Source: Syntrophaceae bacterium UBA4810
GTDB lineage: Bacteria > Desulfobacterota > Syntrophia > Syntrophales > Smithellaceae
Direction: 5' to 3'
Length of the DNA: 10,037 bases
NCBI GenBank assembly: GCA_002402545.1
Contig: DHGA01000043.1
Span: 15,772 to 25,808 of the forward strand
How positions within the stretch are numbered: position 1 is the stretch's first letter; every line of letters begins with the position of its first letter. Made by a program: the position numbers and the translations under genes. The notes beneath the pieces are model-generated. The model was given only the letters and a program-made list of their open reading frames with translations. It was not told where the DNA came from and searched no databases. Below are positions 1-6,080 of the stretch, piece by piece.

Positions 1-2
1 TG

Positions 3-389
3 AAAGTTGGCCGCGGTGGTCAGTTAATCCGTTCAGCGGGAGCTTACGGTCAGTTAATGGCTAAAGAAGGCAGTTACGCTCAGGTGAGGCTTCCTTCCGG
101 AGAAGTGCGCAAGGTATTTATTGAATGCATGGCGACAATCGGACAAGTTGGAAATATTGAGCATGAAAATATCAGTATTGGCAAAGCGGGCAGAGCGAGA
201 TGGTCGGGGAAGCGCCCTCATGTGCGCGGCGTTGTTATGAATCCTGTTGATCATCCCATGGGCGGCGGTGAAGGGAAATCTTCGGGTGGACGCCATCCTT
301 GTACGCCCTGGGGCATACCCACAAAAGGGCATAAAACCCGTAAGAACAAAAGAACAGATAAATATATTATTAAAAGAAGAGGAAAATAA
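3..389 (+). CDS. rplB: 50S ribosomal protein L2 (uL2), C-terminal part
   Basis: This is the last 128 residues of L2, a protein of about 275 residues; the 5' part lies before the window. The frame is open from base 3, so the in-frame ATG at 57 is internal, not a start. L2 binds 23S rRNA, helps join the subunits and lies near the peptidyl-transferase centre. The late-domain signature NPVDHPMGGGEG is present, followed by HPCTPWG, TKGHKTRKNKRTDK and a basic tail ending IKRRGK. The His of VDHP, equivalent to E. coli His229, is kept. The next conserved His of the usual DHPHGGGEG is Met here. The gene ends in TAA, three bases before rpsS, and its last codons (374-382, AAGAAGAGG) supply the Shine-Dalgarno of rpsS, which suggests translational coupling. 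Confidence 0.98.
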   Translation, partial: KVGRGGQLIRSAGAYGQLMAKEGSYAQVRLPSGEVRKVFIECMATIGQVGNIEHENISIGKAGRARWSGKRPHVRGVVMNPVDHPMGGGEGKSSGGRHPCTPWGIPTKGHKTRKNKRTDKYIIKRRGK

Positions 390-392
390 ATC

Positions 393-674
393 GTGGCGCG
401 TTCGATAAAAAAAGGTCCTTACGTTGAAGAAAAATTGTTGGCTAAGGTCAGGCAAATGGAAGTTGAGGGATCTAAAAATGTTATCAAGACCTGGTCGCGT
501 CGTTCCACGATTACACCGGAGCTGATTGGTTACACCTTTGCCGTGCACAACGGAAAAAAGTTTATTCCCGTGTACGTGACCGAGAATATGGTTGGTCATA
601 AACTGGGTGAATTTGCTCCGACAAGAACATTTCATTCACATTCAGGGGATCGTAAAACAAAAGTCCGCGCTTAA
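393..674 (+). CDS. rpsS: 30S ribosomal protein S19 (uS19)
   Basis: S19 sits in the head of the 30S subunit, binds 16S rRNA in complex with S13 and contacts the A-site region and the subunit bridges. The 93-residue product has the family length and shows MARSIKKGPYVEEKL at the N-terminus, TWSRRSTITPELIGYTFAVHNGKKF in two adjoining blocks, then VTENMVGHKLGEFAPTRTF and a basic end. The start is GTG at 393, set by the universal MxRSxKKGP beginning and by an AAGAAGAGG ribosome-binding site inside the end of rplB. The gap to rplB is only 3 bases. The neighbour order L2–S19–L22–S3 is the classic S10 arrangement. No unusual residue was noticed. Confidence 0.98.
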   Translation: MARSIKKGPYVEEKLLAKVRQMEVEGSKNVIKTWSRRSTITPELIGYTFAVHNGKKFIPVYVTENMVGHKLGEFAPTRTFHSHSGDRKTKVRA

Positions 675-701
675 CCTAATGGTTTTGGAGTTTATTAGAT
701 A

Positions 702-1034
702 ATGGAAGCAAAAGCAGTAGCAAAATATATAAGAATGTCGCCTCAGAAAGTTCGTTTGGTTGTCGATTTGATCCGCGGCAAAAAAGTTCAGGAGGCCAGC
801 AACATTCTTCTTTACACCAGAAAGTATGCGGCGGGTACTGTGGCGAAAGTACTGAAATCTGCGGTCGCTAATGCCGCCCAAAATCCTAATATCGACGAAA
901 ATATTCTTTACGTAAAAGATATATATGTTGATCAGGGACCGTCTTTGAAGAGGTGGCGCGCGAGGGCACAGGGAAGAGCGGCCGGTATCAAAAAAAGGAC
1001 TTCGCATATAACAGTTGTTTTGGATGAAAGATAA
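702..1034 (+). CDS. rplV: 50S ribosomal protein L22 (uL22)
   Basis: L22 binds all domains of 23S rRNA, and its long beta-hairpin lines the nascent-peptide exit tunnel. The product has 110 residues, the normal bacterial core length. It shows KYIRMSPQKVRLVVDLIRGK near residues 8-27, the helix around SAVANAAQN (53-61), and the hairpin with RWRARAQGRA (84-93), ending in KKRTSHITVVL. The hairpin tip is where macrolide-resistance changes are known in other bacteria; nothing here suggests such a change. The start ATG at 702 is preceded by TTGGAG at 685-690. The TAA stop at 1032-1034 overlaps the start of the purine-rich stretch that precedes the strong ribosome-binding site of rpsC. Confidence 0.98.
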   Translation: MEAKAVAKYIRMSPQKVRLVVDLIRGKKVQEASNILLYTRKYAAGTVAKVLKSAVANAAQNPNIDENILYVKDIYVDQGPSLKRWRARAQGRAAGIKKRTSHITVVLDER

Positions 1035-1035
1035 G

Positions 1036-1043
1036 AAGGAGGT
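1036..1043 (+). promoter_or_regulatory. Strong Shine-Dalgarno that fixes the TTG start of rpsC
   Basis: AAGGAGGT lies six bases before TTG at 1050. It is one of the two best anti-16S matches in the window and supports TTG as the true rpsC start, giving MGQKVNP at the N-terminus. Confidence 0.85.
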
Positions 1044-1049
1044 ACGGCA

Positions 1050-1706
1050 TTGGGTCAGAAAGTTAACCCGGTAGGATTGAGACTGGGCTACATTAAAAAA
1101 TGGCAGTCAGTGTGGTTTGCCGACAAAGGCTACAGTGAAATACTGCATGAAGACGTAAAAATAAGAAAGTTTCTTAAAAAGAAACTCTATAGTGCCGGTA
1201 TTTCCAGGATCGAAATAGAAAGGGCCGCAAACAAAGCGAAAGTAAACATTTATTCGGCGCGCCCTGGAGTGATTATAGGCAAAAAAGGTTCAGAAATCGA
1301 AAAACTTAAGACGGATATTGAAAAATATTCAAAGGCTGAAATTATTGTAAATATTTTGGAAGTGCGTAAGCCGGAAGTTGACGCGCAGCTGGTCGCGGAA
1401 AATGTTGCCATGCAGTTGGAGCGCCGGGTCGCTTTCCGCAGAGCGATGAAAAAATGTGTCGGCTACGCTCTGAAGTTTGGCGCCAAGGGCATCAAAATTA
1501 GCTGCTCCGGAAGATTGGGAGGAGCGGAGATTGCCCGTTCCGAATGGTACCGCGAGGGAAGAGTTCCGCTTCATACATTGCGTGCCGATATTGATTACGG
1601 TTTCACGGAAGCGCATACAGCTTACGGACTTATTGGGATTAAAGTCCTCATTTTCCACGGTGAAGTTTTACCGGAGAAAAAAGAAAAAAATAAAGTTGCC
1701 GCTTGA
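1050..1706 (+). CDS. rpsC: 30S ribosomal protein S3 (uS3)
   Basis: S3 is a head protein of the 30S subunit; with S4 and S5 it forms the mRNA entry channel. The product has 218 residues. It begins MGQKVNPVGLRLG as the family does. The type II KH domain carries RPGVIIGKKGSEI, with the GxxG loop at residues 77-80. The C-terminal domain has GRLGGAEIARSEWYREG followed by VPLHTLRADIDYG. The tail is short and lysine-rich (EKKEKNKVAA). The start codon is TTG, chosen because it gives the conserved N-terminus and because AAGGAGGT lies at ideal spacing. The gene ends in TGA, which shows that UGA is read as stop here. It is followed by a 44-base gap before rplP. Confidence 0.98.
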   Translation: MGQKVNPVGLRLGYIKKWQSVWFADKGYSEILHEDVKIRKFLKKKLYSAGISRIEIERAANKAKVNIYSARPGVIIGKKGSEIEKLKTDIEKYSKAEIIVNILEVRKPEVDAQLVAENVAMQLERRVAFRRAMKKCVGYALKFGAKGIKISCSGRLGGAEIARSEWYREGRVPLHTLRADIDYGFTEAHTAYGLIGIKVLIFHGEVLPEKKEKNKVAA

Positions 1707-1750
1707 ATTTATCAGTAATTAAACGCGGAAGGTAATTTGGAGTTTTAATT

Positions 1751-2173
1751 ATGTTAATGCCGAAAAGGGTGAAATACAGAAAAATGCAAAAGGGGCGTAT
1801 GGGGGGTAAGTCCACCCGTGGCAGCTCCGTTGCTTTTGGGGATTATGGTTTGCAGGCGGCTGAATGCGGTTGGATTACTGCGCGTCAAATCGAAGCGGCG
1901 CGCGTGGCCATGACCCGACATGTAAAGCGCGGCGGTAAAATATGGATTAGAGTGTTTCCTCATAAACCGGTAACAAAAAAGCCGGCGGAAACTCGTATGG
2001 GTAAAGGAAAAGGCGCTCCGGAAGGATGGGTCGCGGTAGTCAAGCCGGGAGCTGTGCTGTATGAAATGGAAGGAGTCACAAAAGAGGTGGCAAAAGAGGC
2101 GTTTCGTTTGGCAGCGCATAAGTTACCAATTGCCACAAAGTTTTTAGCGAGGGAGACATCTGATGAAAATTAA
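1751..2173 (+). CDS. rplP: 50S ribosomal protein L16 (uL16)
   Basis: L16 binds 23S rRNA near the A site and the CCA end of the tRNA and is added late in 50S assembly. The product has 140 residues. It starts MLMPKRVKYRKMQKGR, as the family does. It shows GGKSTRGSSVAFGDYGLQA, then ITARQIEAARVAMTRHVKRG, IWIRVFPHKPVTKKP and RMGKGKGAPEGWVA. Arg82 matches E. coli Arg81, the residue hydroxylated by RoxA/YcfD in that species; whether it is modified here cannot be seen. The start ATG at 1751 follows TTTGGAGTTTT with good spacing. The last 11 bases overlap the start of rpmC in another frame, so translation of the two is probably coupled. Confidence 0.98.
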   Translation: MLMPKRVKYRKMQKGRMGGKSTRGSSVAFGDYGLQAAECGWITARQIEAARVAMTRHVKRGGKIWIRVFPHKPVTKKPAETRMGKGKGAPEGWVAVVKPGAVLYEMEGVTKEVAKEAFRLAAHKLPIATKFLARETSDEN

Positions 2174-2366
2174 AGATATCAGAGATCTCGGCATTGACGA
2201 GCTTAAGAAAAAAAACAGTGAATTGGTTGAAGAACATTTGCGGTTACGTATTCGTCATGCGTCGGAAAAAATAGAATCGACAGCCATGCTTGGTAATTTG
2301 CGAAAAGATATAGCGCGCATCAAAACAGTGCTGAAAGAGAAGGAGGCCGCAAGTAAAAATGGCTGA
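2163..2366 (+). CDS. rpmC: 50S ribosomal protein L29 (uL29)
   Basis: L29 is a small two-helix protein at the exit of the polypeptide tunnel, near the docking site for trigger factor and SRP. The 67-residue product is of family length and is almost wholly helical and charged. It begins MKIKDIRDLGIDEL and has the second-helix block NLRKDIARIKTVLKE near residues 45-59, matching the family pattern of LR(K/R)xIARIKTVLxE. The ATG at 2163 lies inside the end of rplP (11-base overlap) and is served by GGGAG at 2151-2155. The TGA stop overlaps the rpsQ start by eight bases. Two consecutive overlaps (L16/L29/S17) make this the most tightly packed part of the cluster. Confidence 0.97.
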   Translation: MKIKDIRDLGIDELKKKNSELVEEHLRLRIRHASEKIESTAMLGNLRKDIARIKTVLKEKEAASKNG

Positions 2367-2616
2367 GAAAAGCAATAAACGCACGATTAAAGGAATAGTA
2401 ATCAGCGATAAGATGGACAAAACCATAGTGGTTAAAACCGAACGTTTGGTGAAGCACCCGATTTTCCATAAATACGTGCGCAGGCACGCAAAATATAAAG
2501 CCCATGATGAAAAAAATCAGTGTAAAGTTGGCGACACGGTGGTTATTATTGAGTCGCGGCCGATAAGCAAAGATAAACGCTGGCGTATGGTGGAAATTAC
2601 ACAAAGGGCAAAATAG
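2359..2616 (+). CDS. rpsQ: 30S ribosomal protein S17 (uS17)
   Basis: S17 is an OB-fold primary binder of the 16S rRNA 5' domain. The product has 85 residues, the usual size. Its conserved blocks are GIVISDKMDKTIVV (about 12-25), HPIFHKYVRRHAKYKAHDE (33-51), and GDTVVIIESRPISKDKRW followed by MVEI. ATG at 2359 lies within the end of rpmC (8-base overlap). AAGGAGG at 2340-2346 is a good ribosome-binding core, but the 12-base spacing is long. The stop is TAG. The 49-base gap that follows is one of the longer ones and falls at the usual border between the S10 and spc operons. Confidence 0.97.
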   Translation: MAEKSNKRTIKGIVISDKMDKTIVVKTERLVKHPIFHKYVRRHAKYKAHDEKNQCKVGDTVVIIESRPISKDKRWRMVEITQRAK

Positions 2617-2651
2617 AAAAATAGCTATTTGACGAGCAAGTTGTTTTGATT

Positions 2652-2657
2652 GGAGTT
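2652..2657 (+). promoter_or_regulatory. Ribosome-binding site that decides the rplN start
   Basis: GGAGTT lies eight bases before ATG 2666, but only two bases before the upstream in-frame TTG at 2660. This favours the ATG and a protein beginning MIQMQT, the family N-terminus, over a version two residues longer. Confidence 0.75.
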
Positions 2658-2665
2658 AATTGTTT

Positions 2666-3034
2666 ATGATTCAGATGCAGACAATATTAAATGTTGCGGA
2701 TAATTCCGGCGCCAAGAAAGTCGCGTGCATTAAAGTGCTTGGCGGATCAAAACGTCGTTTCGCCAGTTTGGGAGATGTGATTGTTGTTTCCGTGAAAGAG
2801 TCAATTCCGAATTCGAAGGTAAAAAAAGGCGATGTGATGAAGGCTGTAATCGTGCGCACCGTGAAAGAGGTGAAAAGAGCGGACGGTTCATATCTTAAAT
2901 TTGATGATAATTCAGCTGTATTGATTAGTAACCAGATGGAGCCGATTGGAACAAGAATTTTTGGGCCGGTGGCAAGAGAGCTCAGAGCCAAACAGTTCAT
3001 GAAAATCATATCTCTGGCGCCAGAGGTTTTATAA
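2666..3034 (+). CDS. rplN: 50S ribosomal protein L14 (uL14)
   Basis: L14 lies at the subunit interface of the 50S, where it forms a bridge to 16S rRNA; it is also the docking site for the RsfS silencing factor. With the ATG at 2666 the product has 122 residues, the standard length. It begins MIQMQTILNVADNSGAKKV and continues CIKVLGGSKRRFASLGDVI, with VKKGDVMKAVIVRT in the middle and IGTRIFGPVARELR near the end. An in-frame TTG at 2660 would add two residues but is too close to the ribosome-binding site. This is the first gene of the classic spc segment. The gap to rplX is 21 bases. Confidence 0.98.
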   Translation: MIQMQTILNVADNSGAKKVACIKVLGGSKRRFASLGDVIVVSVKESIPNSKVKKGDVMKAVIVRTVKEVKRADGSYLKFDDNSAVLISNQMEPIGTRIFGPVARELRAKQFMKIISLAPEVL

Positions 3035-3055
3035 AGGTTTTTGACGGGGAAAATA

Positions 3056-3379
3056 ATGAGTTTAAGTAAATTTAAAAAAGGCGATACGGTTAAAGTTCTT
3101 TCTGGTAAAGATAAGGGTAAAACCGGAAAAGTGCTGAAGACTGTTCGTGAAAAAGACAGAATAATAATAGAAAAAATAAATCTTGTTAAAAAGCACAAGA
3201 GGCCGGATCAGAAGTCCAAAGGCGGTGTTTTGGAAAAAGAAGGGTCAATTCACGTTTCCCAAGTAGGTCTTATGTGTAATAAATGCAATGAAGCAGTCAG
3301 AATTAGAAGCAAAAAACTGGAAGATGGAAAAAAGGTTCGCATCTGCGCGAAATGCGGAGATGCTATAAATGTGGGTTGA
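3056..3379 (+). CDS. rplX: 50S ribosomal protein L24 (uL24) with C-terminal zinc ribbon
   Basis: L24 is an early initiator of 50S assembly. The ATG at 3056 gives 107 residues, in the family range, starting MSLSKFKKGDTVKVLSGKDKGK. This is the KOW motif, with GKDKGKTGKV at residues 17-26. An in-frame TTG at 3041 would add five residues, but GGGGA at 3046-3050 lies five bases before the ATG and downstream of that TTG, so the ATG is preferred. Four cysteines (74, 77, 97, 100) form two CxxC pairs around a lysine-rich loop, a likely zinc ribbon; E. coli L24 lacks it, while many other bacteria keep it. The stop is TGA. Only six bases separate it from rplE. Confidence 0.97.
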   Translation: MSLSKFKKGDTVKVLSGKDKGKTGKVLKTVREKDRIIIEKINLVKKHKRPDQKSKGGVLEKEGSIHVSQVGLMCNKCNEAVRIRSKKLEDGKKVRICAKCGDAINVG

Positions 3380-3385
3380 TAAAAA

Positions 3386-3925
3386 ATGGCACGATTAAAA
3401 AAATATTATTCAGATAATGTTATTTCCGCTCTGACCAAGGAATTTAATTATAAAAATCCGATGCAAGTGCCCAAGATAGAGAAGATAGTGGTTAATATGG
3501 GACTGGGAGAAGCTATTCAGAACGCGAAAATTATCGATAGCGCCGCGCAGGAGCTTGCAACCATTACCGGTCAAAAGCCGATTATTACGAAGGCGAAAAA
3601 ATCAATAGCGACTTTTAAATTAAGACAGGGCATGGCTATAGGTTGTTGCGTTACCTTGAGAAAAGAAATCATGTATGAATTTTTTGACAGATTGGTAAAT
3701 GTTGCCCTGCCTAAAGTCAGAGATTTCCGCGGTATTTCGGCGAACGCTTTTGATGGCAGGGGTAATTTTTCCATTGGGTTGCAGGAGCAGATAATATTTC
3801 CGGAAATTGATTACGACAAAGTGGAAAAAATTAAGGGAATGAACATTACTATTGTAACAACGGCAAAAACGGACGATGAAGCCAGAGCTTTGTTAAAGCT
3901 CATGGGTGTCCCTTTTAAGAATTAA
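3386..3925 (+). CDS. rplE: 50S ribosomal protein L5 (uL5)
   Basis: L5 binds 5S rRNA in the central protuberance and contacts P-site tRNA and S13. The product has 179 residues, the normal bacterial length. It shows VPKIEKIVVNMGLGEA (28-43), GQKPIITKAKKSIATFKLRQG (62-82), the stretch RLVNVALPKVRDFRG, then FSIGLQEQIIFPEIDYD and GMNITIVTTAKTDDEA. At residues 87-88 the usual IGCKVTLR reads IGCCVTLR, so a normally basic position is Cys. The ATG at 3386 gives the common start MARLKKYY. The upstream ribosome-binding site is weak, with GTGGG about ten bases back inside rplX, so coupling to rplX translation is likely. In E. coli, S8 represses the spc mRNA near this gene; I could not identify the matching hairpin here. 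Confidence 0.98.
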   Translation: MARLKKYYSDNVISALTKEFNYKNPMQVPKIEKIVVNMGLGEAIQNAKIIDSAAQELATITGQKPIITKAKKSIATFKLRQGMAIGCCVTLRKEIMYEFFDRLVNVALPKVRDFRGISANAFDGRGNFSIGLQEQIIFPEIDYDKVEKIKGMNITIVTTAKTDDEARALLKLMGVPFKN

Positions 3926-3936
3926 AAGAAAAAGCC

Positions 3937-3943
3937 GGAGGAG
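3937..3943 (+). promoter_or_regulatory. Ribosome-binding site that decides the rpsN start
   Basis: GGAGGAG ends directly before the in-frame TTG at 3944, which leaves no spacing for it, but lies six bases before GTG at 3950. The GTG gives the expected MAKKSLIAK beginning and a 61-residue protein. Confidence 0.85.
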
Positions 3944-3949
3944 TTGAGA

Positions 3950-4135
3950 GTGGCAAAAAAGTCGTTAATTGCGAAATCAAAAAGAAAGATGAAGTTTGCG
4001 GTAAGAGAATACAATCGTTGCCCGATTTGCGGCAGGCCGCGCGCTTATTATAGAAAATTTGATATGTGCAGAATTTGCTTGAGAAAGCTTTCCTTACATG
4101 GAGAGCTTCCCGGAGTGATTAAATCCAGTTGGTAA
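3950..4135 (+). CDS. rpsN: 30S ribosomal protein S14, zinc-binding type (uS14)
   Basis: S14 belongs to the 30S head near S3, S10 and S13. This is the short, zinc-binding (C+) form: with the GTG at 3950 it has exactly 61 residues, the standard size of that form, against about 100 for the zinc-free type. It starts MAKKSLIAKSKRK and has CxxC pairs at residues 24/27 and 40/43 (CPICGRPRAYYRKFDMCRIC), then LRKLSLHGELPGVIKSSW at the C-terminus. Two residues more would result from the TTG at 3944, which is rejected on ribosome-binding-site spacing. Species with this form sometimes carry a second, cysteine-free S14 elsewhere, used when zinc is scarce; that cannot be judged from this window. Confidence 0.98.
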   Translation: MAKKSLIAKSKRKMKFAVREYNRCPICGRPRAYYRKFDMCRICLRKLSLHGELPGVIKSSW

Positions 4136-4158
4136 TTTTGGTTTAAGGAGAAAAATAC

Positions 4159-4560
4159 ATGGCAATGACCGATCCTATTGCTGATATGTTGACCAGAATC
4201 AGAAACGCGAATAAAACCCGTTTCCCGAGCGTCAATGTTCGTTCGTCTCAGATGAACATGAATATCGCAAAAGTGATGAAGAAGTGCGGATATATTAATG
4301 GATACGAAATAATTAAAGATGATAAAGGGCACCAGATTTTGAAAATAGCCCTTAAGTATCCCGACGCAAAGCGCAGGGTAATAACTGACATCAAAAGAGT
4401 CAGTAAGCCGGGACGCAGAGTCTATGTCGCTTCAGATAAAATACCGAAAACATTAAACGGTTACGGTATTTCTATTATTTCTACCTCTCGGGGTATTATC
4501 ACTGACGAAGAGGCAAGAGAATTAAATGTTGGCGGCGAAGTGCTCTGCCAGATTTGGTAA
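4159..4560 (+). CDS. rpsH: 30S ribosomal protein S8 (uS8)
   Basis: S8 binds the central domain of 16S rRNA and is needed for platform assembly. In E. coli it also represses its own spc operon by binding the mRNA. The product has 133 residues and begins MAMTDPIADMLTRIRNAN. The C-terminal signature STSRGIITDEEARELNVGG followed by EVLCQIW is intact. In the middle, KPGRRVYVASDKIP fits the family. ATG 4159 follows AAGGAG at 4145-4150 with eight bases of spacing; the second in-frame ATG at 4165 is less likely because it is too far from that site. Gaps of 23 and 22 bases flank the gene. Confidence 0.98.
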   Translation: MAMTDPIADMLTRIRNANKTRFPSVNVRSSQMNMNIAKVMKKCGYINGYEIIKDDKGHQILKIALKYPDAKRRVITDIKRVSKPGRRVYVASDKIPKTLNGYGISIISTSRGIITDEEARELNVGGEVLCQIW

Positions 4561-4582
4561 TATAGTTTGACGGGAGTTTTTA

Positions 4583-5122
4583 ATGTCGAGAATAGGTAAA
4601 AAGCCTGTAAATTTTGCAAAAAATGTAAAGATTACGCAGAGCGGAAAGATAGTTAAAGTCGAAGGCCCGAAGGGTTCTTTATCGTCTTCATTACCTGATG
4701 GCGTATCGTTGGTTGTATCTGACGGTAATCTGGTCATTGAAAGAAAATCGGATGAAAGAATTGCCCGATCGAATCACGGCCTGGCAAGAACCATGATTGG
4801 GAATATGGTAGAGGGCGTAAGCAATGGCTTTGAAAAGCGCCTGGAAATAGTCGGTGTTGGGTATAGAGCTGAAGTAAGTGGTCAAGATCTTAAGCTTGTT
4901 TTAGGATTTTCCATTCCTGTTCAATACAGTATTCCCAAAGGAATAGACGTGAAAGTTGATAAGCAAACCAATGTAACTATTTCCGGCATTGATAAACAGC
5001 TTGTAGGACGCGTCGCCGCGGAAATAAGGGCGTTGAAGAAACCGGAACCTTATAAGGGTAAAGGTATTAAATATGCCGGTGAATACATCAAGCGCAAAGC
5101 AGGTAAGTCTGCAGCCGCCTGA
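4583..5122 (+). CDS. rplF: 50S ribosomal protein L6 (uL6)
   Basis: L6 lies near the factor-binding region of the 50S, by the sarcin–ricin loop and the L7/L12 stalk base. The product has 179 residues and two repeated alpha/beta domains, as in the family. It begins MSRIGKKPV, continues VKVEGPKGSLS (27-37), and the domain junction carries GVGYRAEVSGQDLKLVLGFS. The signature GIDKQLVGRVAAEIRALKKP is followed by EPYKGKGIKYAGEYIKRKAG. The ATG at 4583 follows GGGAG at 4572-4576. The stop is TGA, a further case of UGA read as stop. An AT-rich gap of 49 bases follows; no convincing promoter or hairpin was seen in it. Confidence 0.98.
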   Translation: MSRIGKKPVNFAKNVKITQSGKIVKVEGPKGSLSSSLPDGVSLVVSDGNLVIERKSDERIARSNHGLARTMIGNMVEGVSNGFEKRLEIVGVGYRAEVSGQDLKLVLGFSIPVQYSIPKGIDVKVDKQTNVTISGIDKQLVGRVAAEIRALKKPEPYKGKGIKYAGEYIKRKAGKSAAA

Positions 5123-5171
5123 TCATAATATAAAGAATTTATTTATTGTTTAGATAAAACGAGGTAGAAAG

Positions 5172-5537
5172 TTGGCATCAAAAAGAACATTAAAAGTCCG
5201 GTCGAGAAGAGAAAAGCGAGTAAGAGGAAAAATTTCGGGTACGCAGGAAAAGCCGCGCCTTTGCGTATTTCGCACTGACAAGCATATTTATGTTCAGGCG
5301 ATTAATGATGCTCAGGCGAAGACTTTGGCGACTGCTTCGACATTGTGCAAAGAAGCGGCGGATAAAATCAAAAGCAAGAAAAAAACAGACGCGGCAGGCG
5401 AAGTAGGGAAGCTCATTGCCCAGCGTTTGATTTCTATTGGTATTGATAAGGTGGTTTTTGACCGCGGCAGATTTCTTTATCATGGCCGCGTGAAAGCTTT
5501 GGCCGAAGCGGCGCGAAATAGCGGCCTGAAATTTTAG
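5172..5537 (+). CDS. rplR: 50S ribosomal protein L18 (uL18)
   Basis: L18 binds 5S rRNA together with L5 and helps attach it to the central protuberance. The product has 121 residues. It has the basic N-terminus MASKRTLKVRSRREKRVRGK, then GTQEKPRLCVFRTDKHIYVQ, INDAQAKTLATAST, and the C-terminal DRGRFLYHGRVKALAEAARN with GLKF at the end. The start is TTG at 5172, supported by GAGGT at 5161-5165 with six bases of spacing and by the absence of a better codon near the conserved N-terminus. The TAG stop is part of the AGGAG ribosome-binding site of rpsE, so termination and re-initiation may be linked. Confidence 0.97.
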   Translation: MASKRTLKVRSRREKRVRGKISGTQEKPRLCVFRTDKHIYVQAINDAQAKTLATASTLCKEAADKIKSKKKTDAAGEVGKLIAQRLISIGIDKVVFDRGRFLYHGRVKALAEAARNSGLKF

Positions 5538-5551
5538 GAGCGAAAATACAC

Positions 5552-6049
5552 ATGGCAAGGGAAAAATCGTTGGATAAAAATGAATTTAGGGATATGGAGC
5601 TCCTCGACAGGGTAATCACGATTAACCGGACCGCAAAAGTTGTTAAGGGAGGAAGAAGATTCCGTTTCAGCGCGATTGTTGTCGTAGGTGATGGTAAAGG
5701 CATGATCGGCACTGGTTTGGGTAAGGCGCACGAAGTTCCCGAAGCTATCCGTAAGGGGATGGAGATGGCCAAAAAAAATATGACAAAAGTCGCTATTACC
5801 AATAAAACTATTCCTTACGAAGTTGTCGGCAGTTATGGCGCGGGTAAGGTATTGTTAAAACCGGCATCTGCAGGAACAGGACTAATTGCCGGCGGAGCGG
5901 TAAGAGCCGTTTTGGAAGTAGCCGGTGTCAGCAATATTTTGACGAAGTGTTTGGGATCACATAACCCCCATAACTTGGTTAAAGCGACACTCGATGGCCT
6001 TTGCCAGTTACGAGATCCGGAAGAAATTGCCGCGCAACGGGGCAGATAA
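5552..6049 (+). CDS. rpsE: 30S ribosomal protein S5 (uS5)
   Basis: S5 helps form the mRNA entry site and influences decoding accuracy and 30S assembly. The product has 165 residues. The N-terminal dsRBD-like domain contains ELLDRVITINRTAKVVKGGR, RFRFSAIVVVGDGKG and GLGKAHEVPEAIRKGMEMA. The C-terminal domain has GTGLIAGGAVRAVLEVAGV, NILTKCLGSHNPHNLVKAT and ends PEEIAAQRGR. The loop after GDGKG reads MIGTGLGK, less usual than the frequent HVGxGxGK, but the glycines are kept. The start ATG at 5552 follows AGGAG at 5536-5540, with a somewhat long spacing of 11. A run of eight A (5771-5778) falls in Lys-Lys codons, and the frame continues normally through it. Confidence 0.98.
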   Translation: MAREKSLDKNEFRDMELLDRVITINRTAKVVKGGRRFRFSAIVVVGDGKGMIGTGLGKAHEVPEAIRKGMEMAKKNMTKVAITNKTIPYEVVGSYGAGKVLLKPASAGTGLIAGGAVRAVLEVAGVSNILTKCLGSHNPHNLVKATLDGLCQLRDPEEIAAQRGR

Positions 6050-6067
6050 TCGTAATGATAGCATGAT

Positions 6068-6072
6068 GAGGT
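6068..6072 (+). promoter_or_regulatory. Ribosome-binding site that decides the rpmD start
   Basis: GAGGT lies eight bases before GTG 6081 and 17 bases before the in-frame ATG at 6090, so the GTG is the better start even though the ATG also gives a plausible L30 N-terminus. Confidence 0.65.
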
Positions 6073-6080
6073 AGTGCAAA

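Noticed and set aside
54..635. Long antisense open frame (193 codons) across rplB and rpsS
   Set aside because: It lies wholly opposite two conserved genes, has no recognisable protein features and reads as a shadow of their codon pattern.
1477..1722. Second + strand frame inside rpsC
   Set aside because: It overlaps the highly conserved C-terminal domain of S3 and shows no independent signal.
2641..2670. Promoter-like TTGTTT with TATGAT before rplN
   Set aside because: TATGAT overlaps the rplN start codon, so a transcript from it would lack the start and ribosome-binding site of rplN.
3041..3055. Upstream TTG start for rplX
   Set aside because: The ribosome-binding GGGGA lies after this codon and before the ATG at 3056, which gives the family N-terminus.
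2671..3198. Antisense open frame (175 codons) across rplN and rplX
   Set aside because: It spans two real genes and the gap between them on the other strand, with no ribosome-binding site or known motif; a frame shadow.
5123..5171. AT-rich 49-base gap before rplR as a promoter or terminator
   Set aside because: It holds TATAAT-like strings but no partner -35 at proper spacing, and no GC-rich hairpin with a T run.
5771..5778. A8 run in rpsE as a frameshift or slippage site
   Set aside because: The frame on both sides gives normal S5 sequence and there is no alternative product; the A8 run in rpmJ (9142-9149) is dismissed for the same reason.
6055..6074. Tiny ORFs ATG-ATA-GCA-TGA and ATG-ATG-AGG-TAG before rpmD
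   Set aside because: They overlap the rpmD ribosome-binding site, lack sites of their own and are the length expected by chance.
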